Source: Cupriavidus necator (GTDB lineage Bacteria > Pseudomonadota > Gammaproteobacteria > Burkholderiales > Burkholderiaceae). From it: DNA of 64,000 nt. The translations under genes were made by a program, and so were the position numbers. The stretch is taken from assembly GCF_013141915.1 (NCBI RefSeq), contig NZ_SROX01000003.1, positions 186,001-250,000 on the forward strand, given 5' to 3'. Below, piece after piece: positions 1 through 8,791 of the stretch. The number at the start of each line of letters is the position of its first letter. Positions within the stretch are counted from its first letter, which is position 1. Below the pieces are notes generated by a model. That model saw nothing but the letters and a program-made list of their open reading frames with translations. It had not been told where the DNA came from and did not search any database.

Positions 1-1376
1 TTCATCAGGATCCGGCCATCGACGACCTTGGGCAGGAACGCGCTGGTAAAGCCATAGGTCACGGTGCCTGTCTGGATGGAACTGGTCGAGCCGACATTCG
101 CTGCCAACGTCGTCTGCGACTGCGGCACGTAGTCCTGCAGGGTTGCCGTCTGCAGGGCGAGCACCTTGCCGTTCTGGGTGACGCCTGAGCGCGACACCAC
201 CTGCGACACGTTGCCGAGGCTGGAGAGCGCCTGGACCACGGCCTTGCTTCCTGCCAGGGGGCCGCTCATGATCGTTGCGCCCAGGTTCATGGGCGAGGCG
301 CTGCCGGAGATAGTCGGCGTGCTGGGCGAGCTGAAGGAGACGCCGGTGTGGCCGCTCGAGCTTTGGTAAGCGAGCGACAGGTTCAGGCCGTAGTTGTCCT
401 CGCGCGTTACGCGGACTTCATAGACCTGCACATCGATGGCAACCTGCTTGCCATACATGGCAGCCAGGCTCTTCACGAACTGCTCGACGCGATCGCACTG
501 TACGGGGTCGCCAGTGACCGTCAAAGTGCCCAAGTTCTTGTCAACAACGACCTCAGCACTGGCGCCGGCAACCGCCTTTGCCGTGTGCTGGAGTGTTTCC
601 CAGGGCTTCATCTCGACCGACATGTTCGTCGACTGACCGCTCCTACCCGCGCCGGTCCCGCCAGCACCGCTGCCATTGCTGCTGGCACCGGACATGCCGC
701 CGGAACTGCTGTCCGAGGTGGTGATCGATCCGGCCATGGATGAGGAGTCCGCAAGGCTCGGAAGCATGTAGGTACGCGTCTCGGTCCTGAAGAACGTCAC
801 GGTGCCGTCGTTATAGCGAGACCACGCGACAAAATGCGCCTCAAGCACCTCCAGAAATCCTTTGAAATTGCCTTCATAGCGCAGGGTCAACGGCAATGCC
901 GGCGCCATGCTTGCGCCATTCGCCGATACCGAGGCTCCGCCGGCCAGCGGAGCACCCAGGTCCACCACACGCGGAGCCCCACCCATCGGGATAGGCCCAC
1001 TTGGTCGTGGCCCGGATGCCGGTTGTACTTGAGCCGGGATGACTGGCAGCGCCGACGCGTCCACGGTGGCGCGCACACCGACGCTTTGCGCGATCCAGTT
1101 GGCGGCCTCGGTCAGCGAGCCGATGCTGCCTTTGAACACCACATGCTTGCTGTAAATGTCCGGTTGTGGCTTGCTTGCGCGAACCTTCTCTCCCATCAGC
1201 CATGCGCCCTCATGCACACGGAACACCGGCCGGCTGCGCGGCGCATCGGCATAGTGCGCGTTGGCCTCACTGCCGATCGCAGTTTGTACATTGCGTGTTT
1301 CGATCACGCCGCAGCCGGACATCAACGTGGCGGCCGCCACGGCAGCCGCCGTAAAGCGTTTCCTTCGCATACTCAT
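1..1376 (-). CDS. pilN: PilN-like type IVb pilus secretin, lipoprotein, 3' end outside window
   Basis: The gene reads leftward off the window edge with no stop in about 458 codons, so it is partial at its C-terminus. It starts with ATG at 1376, which overlaps the TGA of the upstream PilL-like gene as ATGA, implying translational coupling. The N-terminus has a lipoprotein signal with the lipobox LMSGC near residues 18-22. A secretin N0/N1-like region follows, then a Ser/Gly-rich linker (SSSGGMSGASSNGSG) and the segment beginning KQVAIDVQVYEVRVTREDNY, typical of the secretin N-domain to pore transition. Secretins of this type (PilN of R64, BfpB) form the outer-membrane channel for thin mating pili. 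The pore-forming domain itself lies beyond the window. Family call is from recognition of these segments, not from a search. Confidence 0.82.
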   Translation of the reverse strand, partial: MSMRRKRFTAAAVAAATLMSGCGVIETRNVQTAIGSEANAHYADAPRSRPVFRVHEGAWLMGEKVRASKPQPDIYSKHVVFKGSIGSLTEAANWIAQSVGVRATVDASALPVIPAQVQPASGPRPSGPIPMGGAPRVVDLGAPLAGGASVSANGASMAPALPLTLRYEGNFKGFLEVLEAHFVAWSRYNDGTVTFFRTETRTYMLPSLADSSSMAGSITTSDSSSGGMSGASSNGSGAGGTGAGRSGQSTNMSVEMKPWETLQHTAKAVAGASAEVVVDKNLGTLTVTGDPVQCDRVEQFVKSLAAMYGKQVAIDVQVYEVRVTREDNYGLNLSLAYQSSSGHTGVSFSSPSTPTISGSASPMNLGATIMSGPLAGSKAVVQALSSLGNVSQVVSRSGVTQNGKVLALQTATLQDYVPQSQTTLAANVGSTSSIQTGTVTYGFTSAFLPKVVDGRILM

Positions 1377-1915
1377 TGCACTATTCCGTTTTGGCTGATG
1401 ATCACCGTGCGGTTGCCGCGCCAGCTATCGCCGACCACGTCCGCACCATTGCTCGCGAGCTCTTCGACGACACGCTTGACGGCCGTTTCGAAGTCACTGC
1501 CGTAAGCTTTGTCGCCGGGGACGATCCAACCGTCCGGGACGTTCCATGCCACTGTCCAGCCAGCCCGGGTAGCCCAGCCTTGAAGCTGTTGTTGGAGGGG
1601 CTCCCCTTTGAGGAGTCTGAACTCATGAGCCACCGGCGCGACGGCCGCCGCAGCGGGCGAGGTGTCACCGGAGCCCAACACGGCGCTGCCTGTTACAGTG
1701 GTCCTCATGGGCGACACAGCGGCCAGCAGTGCCTCCCCGCCGGCGGCCTTGCTGGTGCGCTCGGGCTGCAACGACTGCCACCCATCGCTCGACAGTTGTT
1801 GTGCTGGATGCGCGCTGGGTGCCTTGGAAGCGTTGGCGGCCGGCGTGACGCACAGACTGGTGACCAGCGAGGCAATAGCCCCGGCGATGCGGATGGTTCG
1901 GTTGGATTGGCGCAT
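1373..1915 (-). CDS. PilL/TcpQ-domain pilus biogenesis protein
   Basis: A 180-residue protein with an N-terminal signal peptide (MRQSNRTIRIAGAIASLVTS, then cleavage after PAANA) and a C-terminal TcpQ-like domain at about residues 100-175 (FRLLKGEPLQQQLQGWATRA, AGWTVAWNV, DFETAVKRVVEEL). TcpQ/PilL domains occur in periplasmic proteins that accompany the type IVb pilus secretin. The ATG at 1915 is chosen because the open frame upstream of it is low-complexity and lacks signal-peptide character. The 3' end overlaps the secretin start as ATGA. In the R64 thin-pilus operon PilL also precedes PilN (with PilM between); here PilM is absent. Confidence 0.75.
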   Translation of the reverse strand: MRQSNRTIRIAGAIASLVTSLCVTPAANASKAPSAHPAQQLSSDGWQSLQPERTSKAAGGEALLAAVSPMRTTVTGSAVLGSGDTSPAAAAVAPVAHEFRLLKGEPLQQQLQGWATRAGWTVAWNVPDGWIVPGDKAYGSDFETAVKRVVEELASNGADVVGDSWRGNRTVIISQNGIVQ

Positions 1916-1943
1916 AGCTATGCTTTCGAATGAACGGAATGGA

Positions 1944-2378
1944 CTACCGCAATGCGGCACGTTGCAGCGCCTGCCACCGGGCATGGATCTGGTTGGCGTA
2001 CCGCAACTGCTTGTCGGGCGACGCGGCGTTGTATGCGCCAACCGCCTTCCATGTCGGGCCGAAGCGCTGGATGTTCTCGCGCAGAATCCAGGCGCCGACG
2101 TAGGCATTCACGCAGCCATCGAAGAGGTGGGCCCGCGTAATGCCGTACTTGCTCAGCCGCGGCAAGTGAATCGAGTTGATTTGCAAGAGCCCAATATCCT
2201 CTGAGCCGTTCGTATTTCGGTTAGTCACCCACGGCCTCATGCCGGACTCTTGGATGGCGATGCTCCGCAGCAGCGGCGGGCTGACACCGTGGAATACGGC
2301 GGCATCGTCCAGGCAGTCGGCATAGGCAGTCCCAGCCAGCAGTGAGGTGACGATCAGCGCTCCGATCCTGCGAATCAT
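1944..2378 (-). CDS. Periplasmic lytic transglycosylase (VirB1/IagB/PilT type)
   Basis: A 144-residue secreted SLT-domain enzyme expected to open local gaps in peptidoglycan for pilus or secretion-channel assembly. A signal peptide (IGALIVTSLLAGTAYA) is followed by the goose-lysozyme-type fold: catalytic Glu in AIQESGM, then the GLLQIN motif and the WKAVGAYNAAS segment. The length matches VirB1/IagB family members. The ATG at 2378 overlaps the stop of the upstream gene as TGATG, so this start is preferred over the in-frame GTG three bases earlier. It is one of two transglycosylases in this operon. Confidence 0.85.
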   Translation of the reverse strand: MIRRIGALIVTSLLAGTAYADCLDDAAVFHGVSPPLLRSIAIQESGMRPWVTNRNTNGSEDIGLLQINSIHLPRLSKYGITRAHLFDGCVNAYVGAWILRENIQRFGPTWKAVGAYNAASPDKQLRYANQIHARWQALQRAALR

Positions 2379-3643
2379 CACAGCGCCACCTTCCCGGGTT
2401 GCTCTTTGAACCGCACTTGCGGCACGCGATCCACGTAGACCACGTTTCCGTCGGCGATCACCGTCAATCGCGCCGCAATGCCGTTGAATTTGTAGTAGCG
2501 GTCCTTTTGCTCACCGTTGCGCTGGTGGTCATCGCCGAAGACCGACACGCTGACCATCGATTTGGCGAAGCTCAGGTAGGTCGTGCCGTCCTTTTCGAAA
2601 GCCATTTCCAACCCGGCGCCGTTCTCTCGCGGGAAGACGTAGTCAATCTCCGGCACGCGCTGCACACTCACGGACTTTCCGTCCGCTATCGCCGTAAACC
2701 GGTCGACGGTGGCAAAGGACAGCACGCGCTGGGCCTCATCCCACTTCGTCCAGATCTTGCTATCGGTCTCGTCGCGCAACACCAGGTCCCTGGGCTCCTG
2801 CTCGAGCCGAATCTCGATGCGACCCTGCTTGTTGTCGCGGATTGCGACGGCACCGAAGGCCGATGCCAGGGTCGGGCCCTCCGGCAAAGGCGTTCCGGCC
2901 ACCGGCACCGACGCTGCGGCTTCTGTTGGGCCGCCCGGCTCCATATGGGCTGCTGTCGCAGAAGCTTGCACCAGCCCACCCGTCCCCGCGGCCGACGCTT
3001 CACCCATCACCGAGAAGCTCTTCGGAGGCGCAACGCGCAGTGCGATGTTGCGGCGAGTGAAATCCACTTCGGCGTAAAGATCGCGGCGATCGAGGACCCG
3101 CGCGAGCGCCTGGAGCCAGTTCTCGCCACCCTGCAGCTCAATCGAGACGTCATCCGTCAGCGGAATGTCCTTCTGCGCCGTGCCGGTCCAACCGGCAGGC
3201 GCAATAGACTTGACCATTTGCGCCAATGGCAGGGACGACCGTCCCGCGCGCACCAGTGGCAAGCCCGTATAGCTGCCGATCAAAGCCAGCCTGCCCGAGA
3301 TCGCCGCGCGCGGCAGATCGCCCAGCGGATTGGCCGGCTCGGACGTAAAGCCGTTGGCTCGCTTCCAACGCGCCACGACCGCCTGGCCGTTGGCCGAATA
3401 GCGCACCACATCGGGAACACCATCGACCACCCAGTACGGGCCGTTCTGCGCGGCACCGTCAGCCTGCACCACTTGGCCCGGCCGCGGTTGGATATACGTC
3501 GAGAGCCCGTCATTGAAGATCAGGGCAGGCCGATCCGCAGCCCGCGCAACGACCTGGTAATCGAAGTCCAGCGGCTCGGTGTCGGTCGCTGCGTGAGCGC
3601 TCGCCATCAACACCAGCGCGGAGAGAAGAAGCGACCTGATCAT
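2378..3643 (-). CDS. Modular VirB9/TcpQ-like periplasmic protein
   Basis: A 421-residue exported protein (signal MIRSLLLSALVLMASAHA). Three regions can be seen. Residues about 22-95 resemble the N-terminal beta domain of VirB9/TrbG (DFDYQVV, FNDGLSTYIQPRPGQ). A middle part (LAQMVKSIAPAGWTG, GENWLQALARVL, YAEVDFTRRNIALRV) resembles a TcpQ/PilL or secretin-associated domain. A C-terminal part again has VirB9-like strands (EIDYVFPRE, KDGTTYLSFAKS, YYKFNGIAARLTVIADGN). The ATG at 3643 overlaps the upstream stop as ATGA. A separate, normal VirB9 is encoded at 5656-6555, so this looks like an additional, fused component possibly linking the core complex with the secretin. Family assignment of each block is by eye. 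Confidence 0.55.
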   Translation of the reverse strand: MIRSLLLSALVLMASAHAATDTEPLDFDYQVVARAADRPALIFNDGLSTYIQPRPGQVVQADGAAQNGPYWVVDGVPDVVRYSANGQAVVARWKRANGFTSEPANPLGDLPRAAISGRLALIGSYTGLPLVRAGRSSLPLAQMVKSIAPAGWTGTAQKDIPLTDDVSIELQGGENWLQALARVLDRRDLYAEVDFTRRNIALRVAPPKSFSVMGEASAAGTGGLVQASATAAHMEPGGPTEAAASVPVAGTPLPEGPTLASAFGAVAIRDNKQGRIEIRLEQEPRDLVLRDETDSKIWTKWDEAQRVLSFATVDRFTAIADGKSVSVQRVPEIDYVFPRENGAGLEMAFEKDGTTYLSFAKSMVSVSVFGDDHQRNGEQKDRYYKFNGIAARLTVIADGNVVYVDRVPQVRFKEQPGKVAL

Positions 3644-4434
3644 CGGAATTGGGCGACGTGGTTCATGAAACGAGCGAAGTACGGCCCGCCGCGCTCCGGA
3701 TTGGCGCTGTGGTACCAGGCCACGGCCTTCATCGGGGAGCCGCTGCGCCGCAGGTTTTCGGCCAGGATGTCCTCCGCTACGCGGATATTGGTCGCCGGTG
3801 CGAGCGCTTCCCAAGGCGACGAGAAGCGCTTGCCGTGATAGCACCAGTTCACCTGCATAAGACCGACATCAAAATCGCAGCGCTGGCTGGCCAGCAGGCG
3901 GTTGACCGCCGCGTACGCTTCCTCGCGCGTGGCGAAGAACATGCCGCGCCCCGCGACGTTCAAGGTCCACGGCCAAGGGCGGCCGCGGTATGCCGATTCA
4001 TTCATCGCGATGCCAGCCGTAATCTTGGGATCGACTCGTTGGCCCATCTGAGAAAACGGCTCGGTCTTCGGCGCGCAACCCCACCCGCCACGGCGCTCCG
4101 CGAGCGCTTCTTGGGCTGCTTCGGTGAGGATGGGCGGCCGCAGCCAGCCTTCGCGTGCGAGGAGGACAGCGATCGGCACGGCCTTCCCGCCGAGTTGGAC
4201 GACTGGACCTTCCTCGGCCCCGGGCTCGATCAATGCGCCAACCAGCCTGGCCGACCAGCCTAGAAACGCGTCGAGGCCGCAATACAGGACCGGTTTTCCG
4301 GCGATGGTGTGCAGCCGGTCTTTTCCATCGGCATGCACTACCAAGGCGTTCGGGCTGATCACAGCCTGAATCATTGCGGCCTGTGCCGCGCCGGCGAGTA
4401 CCAGCGTGGTCAGGGCGAGCATGGTCTTAGTCAC
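3640..4434 (-). CDS. Lytic transglycosylase with N-terminal extension
   Basis: 264 residues with a signal peptide (LALTTLVLAGAAQA) and a C-terminal SLT domain from about residue 135: catalytic Glu in GIAMNESAYRG, the GLMQVNW motif, and LAPATNIRVAEDIL. The first 110 residues after the signal form an extra domain of unknown role. A GTG start at 4434 is used because a strong GGAGG sits six bases upstream; it overlaps the virB10 3' end by eight bases. It is probably the main VirB1-type enzyme of the transfer system, the smaller one at 1944-2378 more likely serving the pilus. Confidence 0.8.
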   Translation of the reverse strand: MTKTMLALTTLVLAGAAQAAMIQAVISPNALVVHADGKDRLHTIAGKPVLYCGLDAFLGWSARLVGALIEPGAEEGPVVQLGGKAVPIAVLLAREGWLRPPILTEAAQEALAERRGGWGCAPKTEPFSQMGQRVDPKITAGIAMNESAYRGRPWPWTLNVAGRGMFFATREEAYAAVNRLLASQRCDFDVGLMQVNWCYHGKRFSSPWEALAPATNIRVAEDILAENLRRSGSPMKAVAWYHSANPERGGPYFARFMNHVAQFR

Positions 4435-5656
4435 GATATGCCTCCAGCACCATGTCGTGCTTGACTTGCACCATCATCTTCTGGCCCGGCTCGGTCGTGA
4501 TCGTCGGACGGATGCTCTGGTTGCGGTTCAGGATGGTGGATGCGGTTTGCGCTGCAATCTGGCCGGCAGCATTGCCGTACGTCGTCAGGCCAGACGGTCC
4601 CACGGTTGTGGCTGTGTTGCTGTCATTAAAGCGTTGCTGAAGGACACCGATAACCAGGGCGCCACTGAAGATCTTCCAGAAATGGTTGTTGACGTCTCCA
4701 CTGATGCCGGAGTGCCCGTTTGGGTCCGCCCCTTGCATACCCATGAGGGGCACCGTCTTCCCATTGGGCAACTGCATACGGACGAACGCGGCGAGGATGC
4801 GCTCCTGGCCGATCGTGACCTCGGCGCTGTAGGCACCTACCAGGGTGCTGCCGGCTGGGATCACCTTGCACCGCCCATTCACCGTGTCGTAGACGTCCTG
4901 CGAGACGGTCGCGCGGAATTCGCCCGGCTTGTCCGAATTGAGGCCGCCCGCGAACGTTGCCGGGATGACGAAGCCTCGGCTCAGCGTGCACTTCGGGAGC
5001 TTGCCGTCGAAGCCGGTGCGCAAGGTCGTCATGGCACCTGCTTCGCGGAGAAACTGCTTGTCCGGCGAGACGGCCAGTTCCGGCGCTTCCGGCGCCCCGT
5101 TGGCAGTGCTGGCACGGGCCACGGCGGCTTGCTGCAGCGCCCGCATCTGCGCGGGATCGGTCAGATCAGCAAGCCCGGCCGGCACCTTGGCCTGCCCGAG
5201 TTGGGACTTGCGCATGCCCTTCTTGAAGATCGAGGCCGTGAAGATATCGTCTTCTTCGTTCTTCTTCGCATCGGATGCTGCAGCTTTGGCCGGGGCGGCA
5301 AGATCCTTCGCCGTCATCACTGGCGCGCTGCCTGTGTCCGGCTTCACTGCCAGTGCGCGTTGGCGCTCCGCTTCAGCACGCGCCTTGGCCGCCTGATCAC
5401 GAATCGTGGCCTCGAGCGTCTGCCCGTTGTCGCCGCTGCTGGCCCGTTGGCGCAGCTGCTCCGCCCGATCCTGCTCGGCCTTGGCATCGGACTGCTCTTC
5501 GCTGACCGACTGGAAGTAGTAGCCGAGCCCGCCCACCAGCAAGGCGGCGATCACGCCCAGCGCCATGACGATGTTGCGCGGCAGCTTTCCCTTGACGGTG
5601 CGCTCCTGCGCATCCGTCACATCGGAGACACCGGTGGACGATGTGCGATCGCGCAT
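4427..5656 (-). CDS. virB10: VirB10/TrbI core-complex scaffold
   Basis: 409 residues. A cytoplasmic N-terminus is followed by one membrane anchor (IVMALGVIAALLVGGLGYYF, around residues 32-51), a charged Ala/Glu-rich periplasmic stalk, and the C-terminal TrbI beta-barrel region (LSRGFVIPATFAGGLNSDKP, DTVNGRCKVIPAGSTLVGAY). The region ends with the conserved N-rich helix segment used for the outer-membrane channel. VirB10 bridges inner and outer membranes and senses ATP energy in T4SS. The ATG at 5656 shares its A with the upstream TGA (TGATG). It is in operon order virB8-virB9-virB10, as in P-type systems. Confidence 0.92.
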   Translation of the reverse strand: MRDRTSSTGVSDVTDAQERTVKGKLPRNIVMALGVIAALLVGGLGYYFQSVSEEQSDAKAEQDRAEQLRQRASSGDNGQTLEATIRDQAAKARAEAERQRALAVKPDTGSAPVMTAKDLAAPAKAAASDAKKNEEDDIFTASIFKKGMRKSQLGQAKVPAGLADLTDPAQMRALQQAAVARASTANGAPEAPELAVSPDKQFLREAGAMTTLRTGFDGKLPKCTLSRGFVIPATFAGGLNSDKPGEFRATVSQDVYDTVNGRCKVIPAGSTLVGAYSAEVTIGQERILAAFVRMQLPNGKTVPLMGMQGADPNGHSGISGDVNNHFWKIFSGALVIGVLQQRFNDSNTATTVGPSGLTTYGNAAGQIAAQTASTILNRNQSIRPTITTEPGQKMMVQVKHDMVLEAYRD

Positions 5657-6555
5657 CAGAACAGCCCCAGGATGCGCCGGCGACCGCGCTCGACCTTGAC
5701 CTCCTCGCTCCCGGAGCGCAGGGCGATGGCTTCCGCCAGCCGCTGTACGACCAGAAAGTCGCCACGGCGTATGAAGTTCACGACCACATAGTCGCTGCCG
5801 TCCTTGGCCAGCGGCACCGGCCAGTCCGCGCCCTTCGGTATCCGCAGCCACACCGCCTTGCCATCATCAAAGGCTGCCTCCGGCTTGAAGCTGGCGCTGC
5901 CCGAGATGGAATACTCGAAATTGAGCTGCTCAGGCCCTACGGCAAGGGCATCCGGATTGCGAACGCCCTCCAGATCAGCTCTCCCCTCGCCCCGCTCGCC
6001 TCTCGCATCACTACGCGTCTTGGCCTTGGCCGCAAACGTCGTGGGGATACGAAAGCGCACTTTCTGGTAGAAGATGCCGCCCAACGGCGACGATACGAGC
6101 GTGAACTCGTAGCTGCGCTTGTTGGTGTTCACTGAAAGGGTATTCACCAGACCCGCCGCTTGGGGCTTCACGTACAGATGGTTCAGGCCATCGGTTTCGT
6201 AGTCCCAACGAACGCTCTCACCCCACGCCGGCTCGCCAACGATCTGCTCGTCCTCGGGGAACTCGATCGTGGTCATCTTCAGCGGCGCGCTCAGCACACG
6301 AAAGATCTGGTCGCGGTTGTAGGTAAAGACGACGAGGCGGGAGTCACCCGGCAGCGCGATCGGCTCTACGCCGCCGTTAAAGGGGTTGGCCGGGTTCATG
6401 GCGTCGCTAATGTCGCCGATGCCGAGGCCCGCGACACTGGCGCCGACCCGGCGCACCGGCTTATCGGCGGCGTGCGCGTCCGGTATGGCAAGAGTCAGCG
6501 CCATCACAGCGGCGGCAACCAGGGAACTCAGCGGGGATGACTTGCGGATATCCAT
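5656..6555 (-). CDS. virB9: VirB9/TrbG outer-membrane core component
   Basis: 299 residues with signal peptide (SSLVAAAVMALTLAIPDAHA). The N-terminal VirB9 domain contains NRDQIFRVLSAPLKMTTIEF and DGLNHLYVKPQAAGLVNTL. The C-terminal O-layer domain contains LNFEYSISGSASFKPEAAFDDGKAVWLR. VirB9 forms the outer-membrane ring with VirB10 and VirB7. The start at 6555 is chosen for the signal peptide and lies 16 bases from the virB8 stop. No separate VirB7 lipoprotein gene was seen nearby. Confidence 0.92.
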   Translation of the reverse strand: MDIRKSSPLSSLVAAAVMALTLAIPDAHAADKPVRRVGASVAGLGIGDISDAMNPANPFNGGVEPIALPGDSRLVVFTYNRDQIFRVLSAPLKMTTIEFPEDEQIVGEPAWGESVRWDYETDGLNHLYVKPQAAGLVNTLSVNTNKRSYEFTLVSSPLGGIFYQKVRFRIPTTFAAKAKTRSDARGERGEGRADLEGVRNPDALAVGPEQLNFEYSISGSASFKPEAAFDDGKAVWLRIPKGADWPVPLAKDGSDYVVVNFIRRGDFLVVQRLAEAIALRSGSEEVKVERGRRRILGLF

Positions 6556-6571
6556 GAGCGTAGACCCGGCT

Positions 6572-7279
6572 TCATGCCGGCGATTTCTGGAGGCTGAAGA
6601 AAACGGGATGGACACCGAATGGATTCGTGCCAAGCACGGCGTCGCTCGTCGGCGGTTTTACCTGGTAGCGGAACGTCATCGCGTACCGCATCTTGCGCGG
6701 CTTGTAGCCGTCCTCCGTCGTGGTGGTAATGAATTCCACCGCGACGGTACTGTCGGGCAGGACGGCCACATTGGTTACCTTGACTTCGCGGACAAGGGTT
6801 GCCGACGCACCGACTTGCCGAAACGGTTCATCCTCTGCCACCCAATCCTCGAACTGCTTGCGAGAGGATCCGATCATCTGTTCGCGGACAGAACGCAGGT
6901 TGCGCGCCATCCGTGAGTCCTCGACCTGGGTTGTCAGGATCGGTTCGATGGTGAACCAGCGCGTCACGAGATCCTTGAGGGCCCATTGCAACTGAATGCC
7001 TTCCGGCTGGAACGCCTCAAGCTCTCGCACGATCGGCTTGCCGCTCGCATCCGCCGACACGCCTACAGCCTTCACGACCGAAGGCGGCGGTTCACGCGTC
7101 ATGATCGCCGCCAACGCAATGCAGCCCAGGCCGAGGGTTGCGACCTTCCAATGGTTGCGCTCCACGGAGATTCTTGTGGTGCGATCGAAGATCAGCTGCT
7201 CGGGGCTTTCATTGCCATACATCCCTGGCGCAACGGCGAGGGGCTTGGCATTGTCGGAATCTTTGCGGAAGAAGCGCAT
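6572..7279 (-). CDS. virB8: VirB8/TrbF inner-membrane assembly factor
   Basis: 235 residues: short cytoplasmic N-terminus, one transmembrane segment (VATLGLGCIALAAIM, around residues 46-60), and a periplasmic NTF2-like VirB8 domain (LQWALKDLVTRWFTIEP, VEFITTTTEDGYKPRKMRYAMTF split across strands). VirB8 nucleates assembly of the T4SS. It is the first gene of the leftward operon and faces virB11 across a divergent intergenic region. Confidence 0.9.
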   Translation of the reverse strand: MRFFRKDSDNAKPLAVAPGMYGNESPEQLIFDRTTRISVERNHWKVATLGLGCIALAAIMTREPPPSVVKAVGVSADASGKPIVRELEAFQPEGIQLQWALKDLVTRWFTIEPILTTQVEDSRMARNLRSVREQMIGSSRKQFEDWVAEDEPFRQVGASATLVREVKVTNVAVLPDSTVAVEFITTTTEDGYKPRKMRYAMTFRYQVKPPTSDAVLGTNPFGVHPVFFSLQKSPA

Positions 7280-7721
7280 GCTGCGGCAGTCCTTTGGGAT
7301 GCCGCCAATTTAAGCAGTGAAGTCACCCCTTCAGGTCGCAGAAAGCCATGCGATTTTGCGCGGCTTTCCGAGAATCTCCGCGATCTCGCCAGATCACGCA
7401 GGACACTTGAGAGACCTCCGGACGCTGTAGCGACGCCTGGATCCTGCGACGGGCTTTGGGAGCCGGCTAGAGGCGTCGTTTGATGCTGCCTCTCCCGTCG
7501 CACCCTATATCCAACTGCCCCGAAGGAGGATTACCCGGAAAGCCGATGGTTTTGGTATCCCTTTCCGCGAAAACAGCATGAGCATGCTCAGACTTTCCTC
7601 TTCGCACCACACCAAGGCGTTGGCTCAGATCAGAGCCGTGCCGAAGAACCGTAGAAAGCTGGCAAAAGTCGTATATCTTTCAACGCGCCACACGATACAT
7701 CGCCCGCCAACAATAGCGGGC
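7280..7721. promoter_or_regulatory. Divergent intergenic region between virB8 and virB11
   Basis: About 440 bases that must carry the promoters of both halves of the transfer region. I see no convincing -35/-10 pair. Two features stand out. An inverted repeat GCCCGC (7702-7707) / GCGGGC (7716-7721) abuts the preferred virB11 start codon. A strong AAGGAGG at 7523-7529 lies ahead of an 11-codon open frame (7546-7581) whose TGA overlaps an in-frame ATG of virB11 at 7578. Confidence 0.45.
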
Positions 7722-8774
7722 ATGGAATCCTCAGTCTCCAACCACCCCATATTGCAACTCAGCCAGCTCGAAGAAAGCGCGGTCGCGATGTTCTTTGAAT
7801 CGCTCGCGCCAATACGCGCCTACATCGATGCGTCCGATGTGGCCGAGGTCATGGTCAACAGGCACGACAGCATCTGGGTGGAGCGGCGCGGCGAGATGAC
7901 GCGATTGGACGTGAGGATCGAGCCCGCAAAGTTGGAAGGTGCTGTTCGCTCCCTGGCTTCCTCGGTGCAGAAGTCTGCGGTGCGGGGCACCGCACAAGGC
8001 ATCATCAATGCGGGCCACAAAGGGCTTCGGATCGCCGCCGTCATGCAGCCCACAGCCATTGACGGCCATGCGCTGAGCATCCGCCGGCACCGCGAGACCA
8101 ATCTCTCTCTTAGCGACTATGTGAAGGCGGGGGCCTTCTCGTCCCGGCACGCCTGCAGCAAACACACCGATCAGCCCATATTCACGGGCTCTGTCGAAGA
8201 TGAAGCGCTCAAGGATGCCCTCATTGAGCTTGTCCTGCAGCGGAAGAACATCCTAGTCGCCGGCGGCACATCTTCCGGCAAGACCACATTCTTGAACGCA
8301 CTGGTCGAGAACATTCCCGACGGCGAGCGTGTCCTGACCATCGAGGACACGATGGAACTCAAAACGCGGGTACCCAATACGGTCCGCCTGCTCTCCAACA
8401 CCGACAAGAACGTGACCACCCAACAGCTGGTCGCGCTCGCCCTGCGATTCCGCCCCGACCGCATCCTCGTTGGCGAAGTCCGCGGCGGGGAGGCGTTCGA
8501 CCTGCTGCAAGCGCTGAACACGGGTCACGACGGCGGCATGGCGTCGCTACACGCGAACAACGCCCGCTCGGCCCTCTCCCGCATGGAAAGCCTGGCGATG
8601 CTTGGCATCCCGCCAGGCTCTCGTTGGGAACTGGATGACATGCGCAAGCTCATCGCTGAGTGCTTTAACTACGTGGTGCATATGCGCCGCACCGGCGAAA
8701 TGCGGCACGTCTCGGAAATCATCGAGATCAAGGGCTTCCGCAACAACGACTACGACATCGAACGCGTTTTCTAA
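7722..8774 (+). CDS. virB11: VirB11 traffic ATPase
   Basis: 350 residues from the ATG at 7722; an in-frame ATG at 7578 would add 48 residues of atypical sequence. The N-terminal domain has the typical IRAYIDASDVAEVMVN segment. Walker A is GGTSSGKTT near residues 181-189, the Asp box and His box regions follow, and Walker B is ILVGEVRGGEAFD around residue 247. VirB11 is a hexameric cytoplasmic ATPase that drives pilus assembly and substrate transfer. First gene of the rightward operon. Usual family length is about 330-350 residues, which supports the shorter form, although its ribosome binding site is weak. Confidence 0.9.
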   Translation: MESSVSNHPILQLSQLEESAVAMFFESLAPIRAYIDASDVAEVMVNRHDSIWVERRGEMTRLDVRIEPAKLEGAVRSLASSVQKSAVRGTAQGIINAGHKGLRIAAVMQPTAIDGHALSIRRHRETNLSLSDYVKAGAFSSRHACSKHTDQPIFTGSVEDEALKDALIELVLQRKNILVAGGTSSGKTTFLNALVENIPDGERVLTIEDTMELKTRVPNTVRLLSNTDKNVTTQQLVALALRFRPDRILVGEVRGGEAFDLLQALNTGHDGGMASLHANNARSALSRMESLAMLGIPPGSRWELDDMRKLIAECFNYVVHMRRTGEMRHVSEIIEIKGFRNNDYDIERVF

Positions 8775-8791
8775 ACCAAGGAGTCTCTCCA

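Noticed and set aside
834..1505. Long plus-strand open frame over the secretin start
   Set aside because: It is antisense to the PilN/PilL genes, lacks any family resemblance and has a basic, low-complexity composition typical of shadow frames in GC-rich DNA.
2399..3838. 479-codon plus-strand frame
   Set aside because: Antisense to the VirB9/TcpQ-like gene; the minus frame has a signal peptide, operon overlaps and recognisable segments, whereas this frame has none.
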